This document shows, piece after piece, positions 23,617 through 31,078 of a stretch of DNA of 64,000 nucleotides; within the stretch, counting starts at the first letter, position 1; each line of letters begins with the position of its first letter. A program made the translations under genes and the position numbers. Source of the stretch: Streptomyces sp. SA15 (GTDB lineage: Bacteria > Actinomycetota > Actinomycetes > Streptomycetales > Streptomycetaceae). Location: contig NZ_NTGE01000095.1 in NCBI RefSeq assembly GCF_002291145.1, positions 1 through 64,000 on the forward strand, read 5' to 3'. Below the pieces are notes generated by a model, which did not search any database, was not told the DNA's origin, and was given only the letters and a program-made list of their open reading frames with translations.

Positions 23617-25169
23617 CGTGCGACCTCCTTGTGTGTGTCGTTGGACAGGCCGACCCTGGGGATCACGTCTTTGGCGACGAGCCGCCCCTCGGCGTCGAAG
23701 CACAGTCTGAAGTGGTCGACGGAGACGAGGAGTTCGCCGCTCGCCCGGTAGTAGCGGCAGTCGGTGTCCTCGGGTTGCGCCGGTGCCCGTTCGACGGGGG
23801 CGTCGCGGACGGTGCGGTCCGGGAGCACGGGTGCGATCTCGTCGGCCGGGGAGCCCAGGCGCATCTTCGCGTACGCGGCGGGCTGAAGGACCGAGTGCGT
23901 CTCCGTGTACGCGTACCAGCCGAAGGCCCCGCCGACCAGGACGACGCCCGCGCAGGCGGCGGCCGCGATGGCGACGACGACACGGCGGCGGGCGCGTGTG
24001 AAAGGCGCCGAGGGCACGGCGGTACGCGGTGACCTCGGCGTCGGCTGTTGGGGGATGTACGCCCGGACCCGGAAACCGTCTCCGTGCGGGCCCGCCGTGA
24101 AGTCGCCGTCGGCCGCCGTGACGGCGACGCGCAGGCCGAGCAGTCCGGAGCCGCCGACGGACGGGGAACTCTTCTGCGTGGCCCGCCCGTTGGTGACGGT
24201 GACGGTCGTGCCGCCCGCCTCCTCCGCCGCCGCGACGGTCACCGGTGCGCCCGGCGCGTGACGGGCCGCGTTGGTCAGGGCCTCGCGCACCACCCGGTGC
24301 AGGATCCGCTCGGCGACCCCGCCCGGCTGTACGGCCGTACCGGATCCGGCCGGTTCCCAGCGCACCGGCAGCCCCGACTCGGCGGCGCGTGCGACGAGTT
24401 CTTCGACGCTCTCGCCCGCCGGCGTCAGCGGTACCGGCTCGTCGTCCTCCCGCAGGACGCCGATGATGCGGTGCAGCCGGTCCGTGGCGTCGGCGGCGGC
24501 CGCGCGCAGGTCGGCCGCCGCGGCGCGGTGCCCGTCGGGGAGGTCGGCGGCCACTTGGAGGGCGCCCGCGCGCAAGGCGATCAGGCTGAGTTCATGGCCC
24601 AGGGAGTCGTGCATGTCCTGGGCGATCCGCGCCCGTTCGCGCAGGCGCGCCCGCTCCTCGGCGCCGCGCCGCTCGTCCTCCAGGCGGGCGGCCCGCGTCC
24701 AGCCCGCCGCCGCCAGCTCCCGGCTCTGCCGCCAGTAGCGGCCGCCGAGCCAGGGGAAGACACAGCCGAAGAGCAGCGTGCCTGTCAGCACCACCCATTC
24801 CGGTGCCGGGTCGACGCCGACGAACGCGATCTTCACGGTGCCGGCGCAGCCGACCGCGACGAAGACCAGCGCCGCCGGACGCACCTGGGCCGCCCGCAGA
24901 CCGAGCAGCAGGGCGAGGACGCCGAGGGCGGGGCCGTAGGAGACGGTGAACAGGGCGGGGGCGGCGAGCAGACTCAGTACGGCCGTCAGCCCGAAGGCCA
25001 CCAGGGGACGCCGCCGGGCGAGCGCGACCGCAGCGGCGAGCACTCCCAGCCCGGCCGCCTGCTGCCACACGGGGCGCGGCTCGTTCAGCCCGAGGCCGTC
25101 CGCCGTGAGCGCGGGCAGCGCGAGGGCCACCCACAGGAGACAGACGCTCCAGAACCGAGGACCTTCCAT
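23613..25169 (-). CDS. histidine kinase with an extra C-terminal membrane helix and exported domain
   Basis: This 518-residue HisKA_3-type sensor kinase has an N-terminal block of about five membrane helices, a coiled coil, the phospho-acceptor region ERARIAQDMHDSLGHELSLI, and a HATPase_c domain (REALTNAARHA; GSGLLGLRVAV). Unusually, after the catalytic domain there is another membrane helix (VVVAIAAAACAGVVLVGGAF) and about 95 residues that should lie outside the cell. The pattern MRLGSPADEIAPVLPD and DCRYYRAS to FRLCFDAEGRLVAKDV resembles the SmpA/BamE fold. ATG at 25169 has TAGCGT 7 nt upstream (leaderless). It is divergent from mutY. Confidence 0.9.
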   Translation of the reverse strand: MEGPRFWSVCLLWVALALPALTADGLGLNEPRPVWQQAAGLGVLAAAVALARRRPLVAFGLTAVLSLLAAPALFTVSYGPALGVLALLLGLRAAQVRPAALVFVAVGCAGTVKIAFVGVDPAPEWVVLTGTLLFGCVFPWLGGRYWRQSRELAAAGWTRAARLEDERRGAEERARLRERARIAQDMHDSLGHELSLIALRAGALQVAADLPDGHRAAAADLRAAAADATDRLHRIIGVLREDDEPVPLTPAGESVEELVARAAESGLPVRWEPAGSGTAVQPGGVAERILHRVVREALTNAARHAPGAPVTVAAAEEAGGTTVTVTNGRATQKSSPSVGGSGLLGLRVAVTAADGDFTAGPHGDGFRVRAYIPQQPTPRSPRTAVPSAPFTRARRRVVVAIAAAACAGVVLVGGAFGWYAYTETHSVLQPAAYAKMRLGSPADEIAPVLPDRTVRDAPVERAPAQPEDTDCRYYRASGELLVSVDHFRLCFDAEGRLVAKDVIPRVGLSNDTHKEVAR

Positions 25170-25282
25170 CCGTCCGACGCTACAAGCGGTCGCAGGTGTG
25201 GCACCTCTGTCGATCGTCAGGTGCGGTAGCTCCGTGGCGGTACACCCGAGTTCCCGCCCCCGCATGGCAGGATCGGAAGGCC

Positions 25283-26212
25283 ATGACTGCGCCCACGAAG
25301 CCCTCGCACAGCACCGACAGCCCTCTCGGCGACGCCCCCGGTGAGCCGCTGCACTCCCCTGTCATCTCCTGGTTCGACGAACACGCCCGTGACCTGCCCT
25401 GGCGGCGGCCGGAGGCCGGACCGTGGGGGGTGATGGTCAGTGAGTTCATGTTGCAGCAGACGCCGGTGAACCGCGTCCTGCCCGTCTACGAGCACTGGCT
25501 GGCCCGCTGGCCACGCCCCGCCGACCTGGCCCAGGAGGCGCCCGGCGAGGCCGTCCGCGCCTGGGGTCGGCTCGGCTATCCGCGCCGCGCCCTCAGGCTG
25601 CACGGCGCCGCCGTCGCCATAGCGGAACGGCACGGCGGCGACGTACCGACCGACCACGCACAGCTGCTCGCGTTGCCGGGCATCGGCGAGTACACGGCGG
25701 CTGCCGTCGCCTCCTTCGCGTACGGGCAGCGCCACGCGGTGCTGGACACCAACGTCCGCCGGGTCTTCGCGCGGGCCGTCACCGGCGTGCAGTACCCGCC
25801 GAACGCCACCACCGCCGCCGAGCGCAAGCTGGCCCGCGCGCTGCTGCCCGAGGACGAGCGGACCGCCGCCCGCTGGGCCGCCGCCTCCATGGAGCTGGGC
25901 GCGCTGGTGTGCACGGCCAAGAACGAGACGTGCCACCGCTGTCCGATCGCCGCGCAGTGCGCCTGGCGGCTCGCGGGCAAGCCGGAGCACGAGGGGCCGC
26001 CGCGCCGCGGCCAGACGTACGCCGGCACTGATCGTCAGGTACGCGGCAAGCTGCTCGCCGTCCTGCGCGAGGCCCACCGGCCCGTCCCGCAGGCCGCTCT
26101 GGACCAGGTGTGGCACGAGCCGGTGCAGCGTGCGCGGGCCCTGGACGGTCTTGTCGCGGACGGTCTGGTGGAGCCGTTGCCGGGTGGTTTGTATCGGCTG
26201 CCGTTGACCTAG
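25283..26212 (+). CDS. mutY: A/G-specific adenine glycosylase
   Basis: This 309-residue base-excision enzyme removes adenine mispaired with 8-oxoguanine. It contains the catalytic Glu in VSEFMLQQTPV, the helix-hairpin-helix LPGIGEYTAAAV, the catalytic Asp in VLDTNVRRVF, and a 4Fe-4S site C-x6-C-x2-C-x5-C (CTAKNETCHRCPIAAQC). It is shorter than E. coli MutY: the C-terminal part after the cluster is a short winged-helix-like stretch rather than a full NUDIX-like domain. ATG at 25283 has GGAAGG 4-5 nt upstream. Confidence 0.93.
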   Translation: MTAPTKPSHSTDSPLGDAPGEPLHSPVISWFDEHARDLPWRRPEAGPWGVMVSEFMLQQTPVNRVLPVYEHWLARWPRPADLAQEAPGEAVRAWGRLGYPRRALRLHGAAVAIAERHGGDVPTDHAQLLALPGIGEYTAAAVASFAYGQRHAVLDTNVRRVFARAVTGVQYPPNATTAAERKLARALLPEDERTAARWAAASMELGALVCTAKNETCHRCPIAAQCAWRLAGKPEHEGPPRRGQTYAGTDRQVRGKLLAVLREAHRPVPQAALDQVWHEPVQRARALDGLVADGLVEPLPGGLYRLPLT

Positions 26213-26451
26213 CTGCCGGACTGATCCCACGCCGAATCACCCCATACCGGAGTGATTCGGTGCGCCCGTTTACCCCTTTCCTCCTTCCGTTACACAACCG
26301 ACGGACAGCCGAGTGCTAGCCGCGCGCTGCTTCGGACAGCCTCGTGACAACGCCTCCGTAACTTCATTCCCGTGCCCGGCAGACGGGGACGACGACGGAG
26401 AGACCGACGGCGAACAGGCCGATCGGCAACGGGGAGCAGGAGGCGGTCGAC

Positions 26452-26991
26452 ATGGCGCAGGGCGAGGTGCTCGAGTTCGAGGAGTACGTCCGCACCCGGC
26501 AGGACGCGCTGTTGCGCAGCGCCCGACGGCTGGTACCGGACCCGGTCGACGCGCAGGACCTGCTGCAGACGGCGCTGGTACGGACGTACGGCCGCTGGGA
26601 CGGCATAGCGGACAAGCGGCTCGCGGACGCCTATCTGCGCCGCGTGATGATCAACACCCGGACCGAGTGGTGGCGGGCGCGGAAGCTGGAGGAGGTGCCG
26701 ACCGAGCAGCTGCCGGACGCCTCGGTCGACGACTCCACCGAGCAGCACGCGGACCGCGCCCTGCTGATGGACATCATGGCGGTGCTGGCTCCCAAGCAGC
26801 GCAGCGTCGTGGTGCTGCGACACTGGGAGCAGATGTCCACGGAGGAGACGGCCGCCGCCCTCGGCATGTCGGCCGGAACGGTCAAGAGCACGCTGCACCG
26901 GGCGCTCGCCCGGCTCCGCGAGGAGCTGGAAGCCCGCGATCTGGACGCACGCGCGCTGGAGCGTGAGGAGCGGGAGCGTTGCGCGGCCTAG
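26452..26991 (+). CDS. sigE: ECF sigma factor SigE (envelope stress)
   Basis: This 179-residue sigma factor directs RNA polymerase to cell-wall stress genes. Region 2 is LVPDPVDAQDLLQTALVRTY and region 4 is LGMSAGTVKSTLHRALARLR. The sequence and the downstream order cseA-cseB-cseC match the S. coelicolor sigE operon, in which the CseB/CseC two-component system activates the sigE promoter under envelope stress and CseA damps the response. The ATG at 26452 has CAGGAGGCGG upstream. The 239-bp space before it (26213-26451) must hold the CseB-controlled promoter. Confidence 0.95.
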   Translation: MAQGEVLEFEEYVRTRQDALLRSARRLVPDPVDAQDLLQTALVRTYGRWDGIADKRLADAYLRRVMINTRTEWWRARKLEEVPTEQLPDASVDDSTEQHADRALLMDIMAVLAPKQRSVVVLRHWEQMSTEETAAALGMSAGTVKSTLHRALARLREELEARDLDARALEREERERCAA

Positions 26992-26999
26992 GCAGTGAG

Positions 27000-27063
27000 G
27001 CCGGTGGTACCGGTCGCGCCGGTGGCACCTGGCGCACCGGTGGCACCGGGGGCACCGGTGGGG
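27000..27063. repeat. 18-bp tandem repeat between sigE and cseA
   Basis: Units GCCGGTGGTACCGGTCGC (27000-27017), GCCGGTGGCACCTGGCGC (27018-27035), ACCGGTGGCACCGGGGGC (27036-27053) and a partial fourth follow directly after the sigE stop codon. In one frame they encode a Gly/Thr-rich stretch that would extend CseA, but the position before a terminator suggests it is untranslated. Confidence 0.75.
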
Positions 27064-27107
27064 ACTCCGACGGATCCGGCGGATCCGGCGGCAGCGAACC
27101 CCCCGGG

Positions 27108-27129
27108 CCCGGGCCGACACCGGCCCGGG
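27108..27129 (+). terminator. sigE-proximal terminator/attenuating hairpin
   Basis: CCCGGGCCG (27108-27116) pairs with CGGCCCGGG (27121-27129) around the tetraloop ACAC, followed by GGACCTTTC. It lies between sigE and the likely start of cseA. In S. coelicolor most sigE transcripts are reported to stop just after sigE, which this hairpin would explain. Confidence 0.7.
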
Positions 27130-27143
27130 GGACCTTTCAGGCG

Positions 27144-27743
27144 GTGATCACGGCGGCGGCCGTGCTCGCCGCCCTCGCCCTTTTCGTCTCCGCCTGCGGC
27201 ACGGGCGGCACCGGCGCCCGCGACGAGGGGCCGGCCCGCTCCGACTCGGTCGCGGGCGCCGCCGCCTCGCCCTCGCCCGTTCCCAGCAAGACCCTCGACC
27301 GCGTCGACGCGGTCCGGCTCGTCAAGGACGATCCACGGGTCTCCGCGGAGGTCAAGCGCGAGCTGAAGCCGTGCGTCGCCGACGAGTACCCCGTCGACGT
27401 GTCGTACGGCGATCTGACCGGAGGATCCACCGACGACGTCGTCGTCAATGTGCTGACCTGCGGGGACGCGGTCGGCATCGGTTCGTACGTGTATCGCGAG
27501 GATGACGGTTCGTACCAGAATGTCTTCCAGGTCGAGGAGCCTCCGGCCTATGCGGAGATCGACCGCGGTTACCTGGTGGTGACCAAACAGGTGTATGAGA
27601 AGGGCGACCCGGTGTCGAGTCCGTCCGGCGAAGTCGTGAGCACGTACCTCTGGAGGTCCGACCGGTTCACGAAGAAGTACAGCACGCGGACCGAATACAG
27701 CCACGCGGTCGGGGGCGACCCCACGCCGGTGCCGGACAGCTGA
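27144..27743 (+). CDS. cseA: lipoprotein CseA, negative modulator of the SigE response
   Basis: This 199-residue exported lipoprotein starts MITAAAVLAALALFVSACGT: a signal peptide ending in the lipobox FVSAC, with lipidated Cys18. It lowers CseB/CseC signalling in S. coelicolor. I chose GTG at 27144 because it gives a textbook lipoprotein signal right after the terminator hairpin. A TTG at 26979 overlapping sigE would add 55 Gly-rich residues before the signal and translate the terminator. The mature part has two further cysteines (KPCVAD, LTCGDA) and no catalytic motif. Confidence 0.85.
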   Translation: MITAAAVLAALALFVSACGTGGTGARDEGPARSDSVAGAAASPSPVPSKTLDRVDAVRLVKDDPRVSAEVKRELKPCVADEYPVDVSYGDLTGGSTDDVVVNVLTCGDAVGIGSYVYREDDGSYQNVFQVEEPPAYAEIDRGYLVVTKQVYEKGDPVSSPSGEVVSTYLWRSDRFTKKYSTRTEYSHAVGGDPTPVPDS

Positions 27744-27762
27744 CCCGCCGGTCCACGGCGGG
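27744..27762 (+). terminator. hairpin between cseA and cseB
   Basis: CCCGCCG (27744-27750) pairs with CGGCGGG (27756-27762) with loop GTCCA directly after the cseA stop. It has no T-tract; it may only reduce read-through or protect the mRNA end. Confidence 0.45.
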
Positions 27763-27843
27763 GTGAACCGATCGGGCCGTCCGATCCGATCACTCACTGA
27801 GCAACCACCACCGAGCAACGACACGAGGACTGAGAGCAGCGGG

Positions 27844-28551
27844 ATGGCAGACCAGACCCACGTCCTGTTCGTCGAGGACGACGACGTCATCCGCGAGGCC
27901 ACCCAACTCGCCCTGGAGCGGGACGGCTTCGCGGTCACCGCCATGCCCGACGGGCTGTCGGGCCTGGAGGCGTTCCGCGCGAACCGCCCCGACATCGCCC
28001 TGCTGGACGTCATGGTCCCCGGCCTCGACGGCGTCAGCCTGTGCCGGCGCATCCGTGACGAGTCGACCGTTCCGGTGATCATGCTGTCGGCGCGCGCCGA
28101 CTCGATCGACGTCGTGCTCGGCCTGGAGGCGGGCGCCGACGACTACGTGACCAAGCCGTTCGACGGCGCGGTCCTGGTCGCCCGGATCCGCGCGGTGCTG
28201 CGCCGCTTCGGGCACGCGAGCGGCGGCGACCGCATGGACGAGTCCGCCGCCCCGGGCGCCGACGGCGGCCTGCTGACCTTCGGCGAACTGGAGATCGATA
28301 CCGAGGGCATGGAGGTCCGCCGGGCCGGACAGCCGGTGGCGCTCACGCCGACCGAGATGCGGCTGCTGCTGGAGTTCTCCTCCGCGCCGGGCACGGTCCT
28401 GTCGCGGGACAAACTGCTGGAGCGCGTGTGGGACTACGGCTGGGGCGGGGACACGCGCGTCGTCGACGTCCATGTGCAGCGGTTGCGTACGAAGATCGGC
28501 CAGGACCGGATCGAGACGGTCCGCGGCTTCGGCTACAAGCTCAAGGCCTGA
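27844..28551 (+). CDS. cseB: OmpR-family response regulator CseB
   Basis: This 235-residue activator has a receiver domain (VLFVEDDDVIREATQLAL; phospho-acceptor in ALLDVMVPGLDG; Lys in DYVTKPFDG) and a C-terminal winged helix (LTPTEMRLLLEF to RTKIGQDRIETVRGFGYKLK). It activates transcription of the sigE operon when phosphorylated by CseC. ATG at 27844 follows GAGAGCAGCGGG; translation may be coupled to read-through from cseA. Confidence 0.95.
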   Translation: MADQTHVLFVEDDDVIREATQLALERDGFAVTAMPDGLSGLEAFRANRPDIALLDVMVPGLDGVSLCRRIRDESTVPVIMLSARADSIDVVLGLEAGADDYVTKPFDGAVLVARIRAVLRRFGHASGGDRMDESAAPGADGGLLTFGELEIDTEGMEVRRAGQPVALTPTEMRLLLEFSSAPGTVLSRDKLLERVWDYGWGGDTRVVDVHVQRLRTKIGQDRIETVRGFGYKLKA

Positions 28552-28568
28552 GCAGGGGTATCAGGGGT

Positions 28569-29903
28569 ATGCGGGGGAATCTTCGACGCCCGACCACCGA
28601 GAGTCCGGGCCTGCGTACGGGGCTGAGATGGAAGCTCAGCGCCGCCATCGCGCTGGTCGGCGCGCTGGTGGCGATCGCGCTCAGTCTCGTCGTGCACAAC
28701 GCGGCCCGGGTCTCGATGCTGGACAACGCGCGCGACTTCGCCGACCTGCGCGTCCAGATGGCGCAGCGCAACTACGAGCTCGCCGACCGGCCGAACTTCC
28801 CCAACGTCAAGATCGACGACCCTCAGCTGCCGGCGGAGCTGCGGGCGAAGGTCGAGCAGGGGCGCCGGGCGACCTACGTCTCCGAGCGGCCGAACGGCGT
28901 GCCGGACATCTGGGCCGCCGTACCGGTCAAGGGCGGGCACGTGCTGTCCCTGCACACGGGATTCACCGACCGCAGCACGGACATCCTCAACGACCTGGAC
29001 CAGGCCCTGGTGATCGGCTCCATCGCGGTCGTCCTCGGCGGCAGCGCGCTCGGCGTGCTCATCGGCGGCCAGCTCTCGCGCCGGCTGCGCAAGGCGGCGG
29101 CCGCGGCGAACCAGGTCGCCCAGGGCGAGCCGGACGTACGGGTGCGGGACGCCATCGGCGGGGTGGTACGGGACGAGACGGACGACCTGGCGCGGGCGGT
29201 GGACGCGATGGCGGACGCGTTGCAGCAGCGCCTGGAGGCGGAACGCCGGGTCACCGCCGACATCGCGCACGAGCTGCGCACGCCGGTGACCGGGCTGCTG
29301 ACGGCGGCCGAGCTGCTGCCGCCGGGCCGTCCGACGGAACTGGTCCTGGACCGGGCGAAGGCCATGCGCACGCTCGTCGAGGACGTGTTGGAGGTGGCCC
29401 GCCTCGACGGCGCCTCCGAGCGGGCCGAGCTGCAGGACATCATGCTGGGTGAGTTCGTCAGCCGGCGGGTGGCGGCGAAGGACCCCGACATCGAGGTGCG
29501 GGTGGTGCACGAGTCGGAGGTCACGACCGACCCGCGCCGACTGGAGCGCGTGCTGTTCAACCTGCTCGCGAACGCCGCGCGGCACGGCAAGCCGCCGATC
29601 CAGGTCACCGTCGAGGGCCGGGTCATCCGGGTCCGCGACCACGGGCCCGGCTTCCCCGAGAACCTGCTGGCCGAGGGCCCGAGCCGCTTCCGCACGGGCA
29701 GCACCGACCGGGCCGGCCGCGGCCACGGCCTGGGCCTGACCATCGCGGCCGGGCAGGCCCGGGTGCTGGGAGCCCGGCTGACCTTCCGCAATGTACGGCC
29801 GGCCGGCGCACCGGAGGACATACCGGCGGAGGGCGCGGTCGCCGTGCTGTGGCTGCCGGAGCACGCGCCGACGAACACGGGGAGCTATCCGATGCTGCCG
29901 TAG
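28569..29903 (+). CDS. cseC: sensor histidine kinase CseC
   Basis: This 444-residue membrane kinase detects cell-envelope stress. TM1 is at about 20-40, an extracytoplasmic loop of about 100 residues follows, then TM2 (about 145-168), a HAMP linker, HisKA with ADIAHELRTPVTGLL (His near 234), and HATPase_c (NLLANAARHG; DHGPGFP; GHGLGLTIA). It starts 17 nt after the cseB stop. The likely ATG at 28569 has only a weak GGGG upstream, so coupling to cseB translation is probable. Confidence 0.95.
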   Translation: MRGNLRRPTTESPGLRTGLRWKLSAAIALVGALVAIALSLVVHNAARVSMLDNARDFADLRVQMAQRNYELADRPNFPNVKIDDPQLPAELRAKVEQGRRATYVSERPNGVPDIWAAVPVKGGHVLSLHTGFTDRSTDILNDLDQALVIGSIAVVLGGSALGVLIGGQLSRRLRKAAAAANQVAQGEPDVRVRDAIGGVVRDETDDLARAVDAMADALQQRLEAERRVTADIAHELRTPVTGLLTAAELLPPGRPTELVLDRAKAMRTLVEDVLEVARLDGASERAELQDIMLGEFVSRRVAAKDPDIEVRVVHESEVTTDPRRLERVLFNLLANAARHGKPPIQVTVEGRVIRVRDHGPGFPENLLAEGPSRFRTGSTDRAGRGHGLGLTIAAGQARVLGARLTFRNVRPAGAPEDIPAEGAVAVLWLPEHAPTNTGSYPMLP

Positions 29904-29925
29904 CGAGGCGCGAGCGCCGGGGCGT

Positions 29926-30372
29926 TCAGCACGCCCAGTCCTGCGAGGTGTCGAGGCCGCCCTCGCGCGGCTGGGTGAAGGAGAACCAGTTTCCGGAGTC
30001 GTCGCGGAACAGCGCCTCCGTGCCGTACGGACGCTCCTGCGGCTCCTGCAGGAACTCCACGCCTCGGTCCTTGAGCTTCTTGTAGTCGCCGTGGATGTCG
30101 TCGGTGGTGAGCACCCCGGCGCCGAGCGCCCCCTTGGCCACCAGCTTCCTGATCATCTCGGCGGACTCGGGGTCCATCCCGGGCCCGTTCGGCACCATCA
30201 GCGTGAGCTCGACGTCGGGCTGGTTCGGGGAACCGACGGTGAGCCAGCGCATGCCGCCCTCGCCCATCGTCATGTCCGTACGAACCTCGAGACCCAGCTT
30301 CTCGGTGTAGAACCTCTTGGCCCGGTCCTGGTCGAGGACCCAGACGGTCGAGATGGCGAGACCCTTGATCAT
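29926..30372 (-). CDS. VOC-family (glyoxalase-like) protein
   Basis: This 148-residue protein of the vicinal oxygen chelate superfamily has the pattern VWVLDQDRAKRFYTEKLGLE and a second half ending ALFRDDSGNWFSFTQP. Such proteins are glyoxalases, dioxygenases or resistance proteins; no metal ligand set is complete enough to choose. ATG at 30372 has AGGAG 6 nt upstream. It lies 58 bp downstream of an AraC-type regulator on the same strand and is probably controlled by it. Confidence 0.9.
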   Translation of the reverse strand: MIKGLAISTVWVLDQDRAKRFYTEKLGLEVRTDMTMGEGGMRWLTVGSPNQPDVELTLMVPNGPGMDPESAEMIRKLVAKGALGAGVLTTDDIHGDYKKLKDRGVEFLQEPQERPYGTEALFRDDSGNWFSFTQPREGGLDTSQDWAC

Positions 30373-30430
30373 GGCGTGCTCCTGTCGGCTGCCGTTCGCG
30401 CTTGCCATGTCACCGTAGGCAGCGGCGCCG

Positions 30431-30856
30431 TCAGTCCGCTTCTCCAGAATTGCGCTGTGCGGGAGCCTGTCTGAACCCTCCGGCCCAGTGCATGACGTAG
30501 CACCCCGGTATGAGGGCGGTCCCGCGCCCCACGTGCTTCGCCCGGTATTCGCTGGGCGTCAGCCCTGTCAACGCCTTGAACCGGGTCGAGAACGTGCCTA
30601 GGCTGCTGAAGCCGACGAGGTTGCAGATCTCCGTCACCGACAGGTTCGCGGTACGCAGCAGGTCCTCGGCGCGCTCGATGCGGCGGTGCGTCAGATACTG
30701 GCCGGGGGTCTCGCCGTAGACCTCTTTGAAGGCGCGGATGAAGTGGTAGCGCGAGTACCCCGCGTGCGCGGCCACCGCGTCCAGATCGAGCTCCGGGTCG
30801 GCCCAGTCACGGTCCATGGCGTCCTTGGCCAGCCGCACCTGCCGCGTCTTGTCCAT
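30431..30856 (-). CDS. AraC-family transcriptional regulator (HTH domain only)
   Basis: This 141-residue protein contains little more than the double helix-turn-helix of AraC regulators: LDAVAAHAGYSRYHFIRAFK and VTEICNLVGFSSLGTFSTRF followed by TGLTPSEYR. There is no N-terminal ligand domain in the chosen frame, so it may act like MarA/SoxS, controlled by abundance rather than ligand. The C-terminal 25 residues after the HTH (MHWAGGFRQAPAQRN) are unusual. ATG at 30856 lacks a good ribosome site. A longer start would read through the intergenic repeat and is unlikely. Confidence 0.88.
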   Translation of the reverse strand: MDKTRQVRLAKDAMDRDWADPELDLDAVAAHAGYSRYHFIRAFKEVYGETPGQYLTHRRIERAEDLLRTANLSVTEICNLVGFSSLGTFSTRFKALTGLTPSEYRAKHVGRGTALIPGCYVMHWAGGFRQAPAQRNSGEAD

Positions 30857-30892
30857 GGGGCCGATGGTGGCACGAGGGACTGACAATCCGGG

Positions 30893-30965
30893 ATCGGCAG
30901 AACCAGCCCGTCCGGCGTTCGAGGACGAGGCCGTCAGGACGAAGGGGGCCTGGGGCCATGCCCAG
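30893..30965. repeat. dispersed intergenic repeat, copy 2
   Basis: AACCAGCCCGTCCGGCGTTC followed by GAGGACGAGGCCGTCAGGAC is the type sequence of a short extragenic repeat that I recall as frequent in Streptomyces. A diverged copy in the opposite orientation lies at 2612-2680. Further downstream (30966-31078) there is no gene, only GC-rich sequence with AGGCCCCC/GGCCCCCGG stretches. Confidence 0.65.
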
Positions 30966-31078
30966 GGGGATGCGGAGGCGGAGCCCCGGCGGCGTGCAGG
31001 GGACGCAGCCCTCAGCCAGAGGCCCCCATGTAAGAAGGCCCCCGGCGCGAACCCGCCGGAGGCCTCCACACAGGTCGG

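Noticed and set aside
26979..27143. Longer CseA start at TTG 26979, overlapping the end of sigE
   Set aside because: It would put 55 Gly-rich residues before the lipoprotein signal peptide and require translating through a terminator hairpin; GTG at 27144 gives a normal lipoprotein signal.
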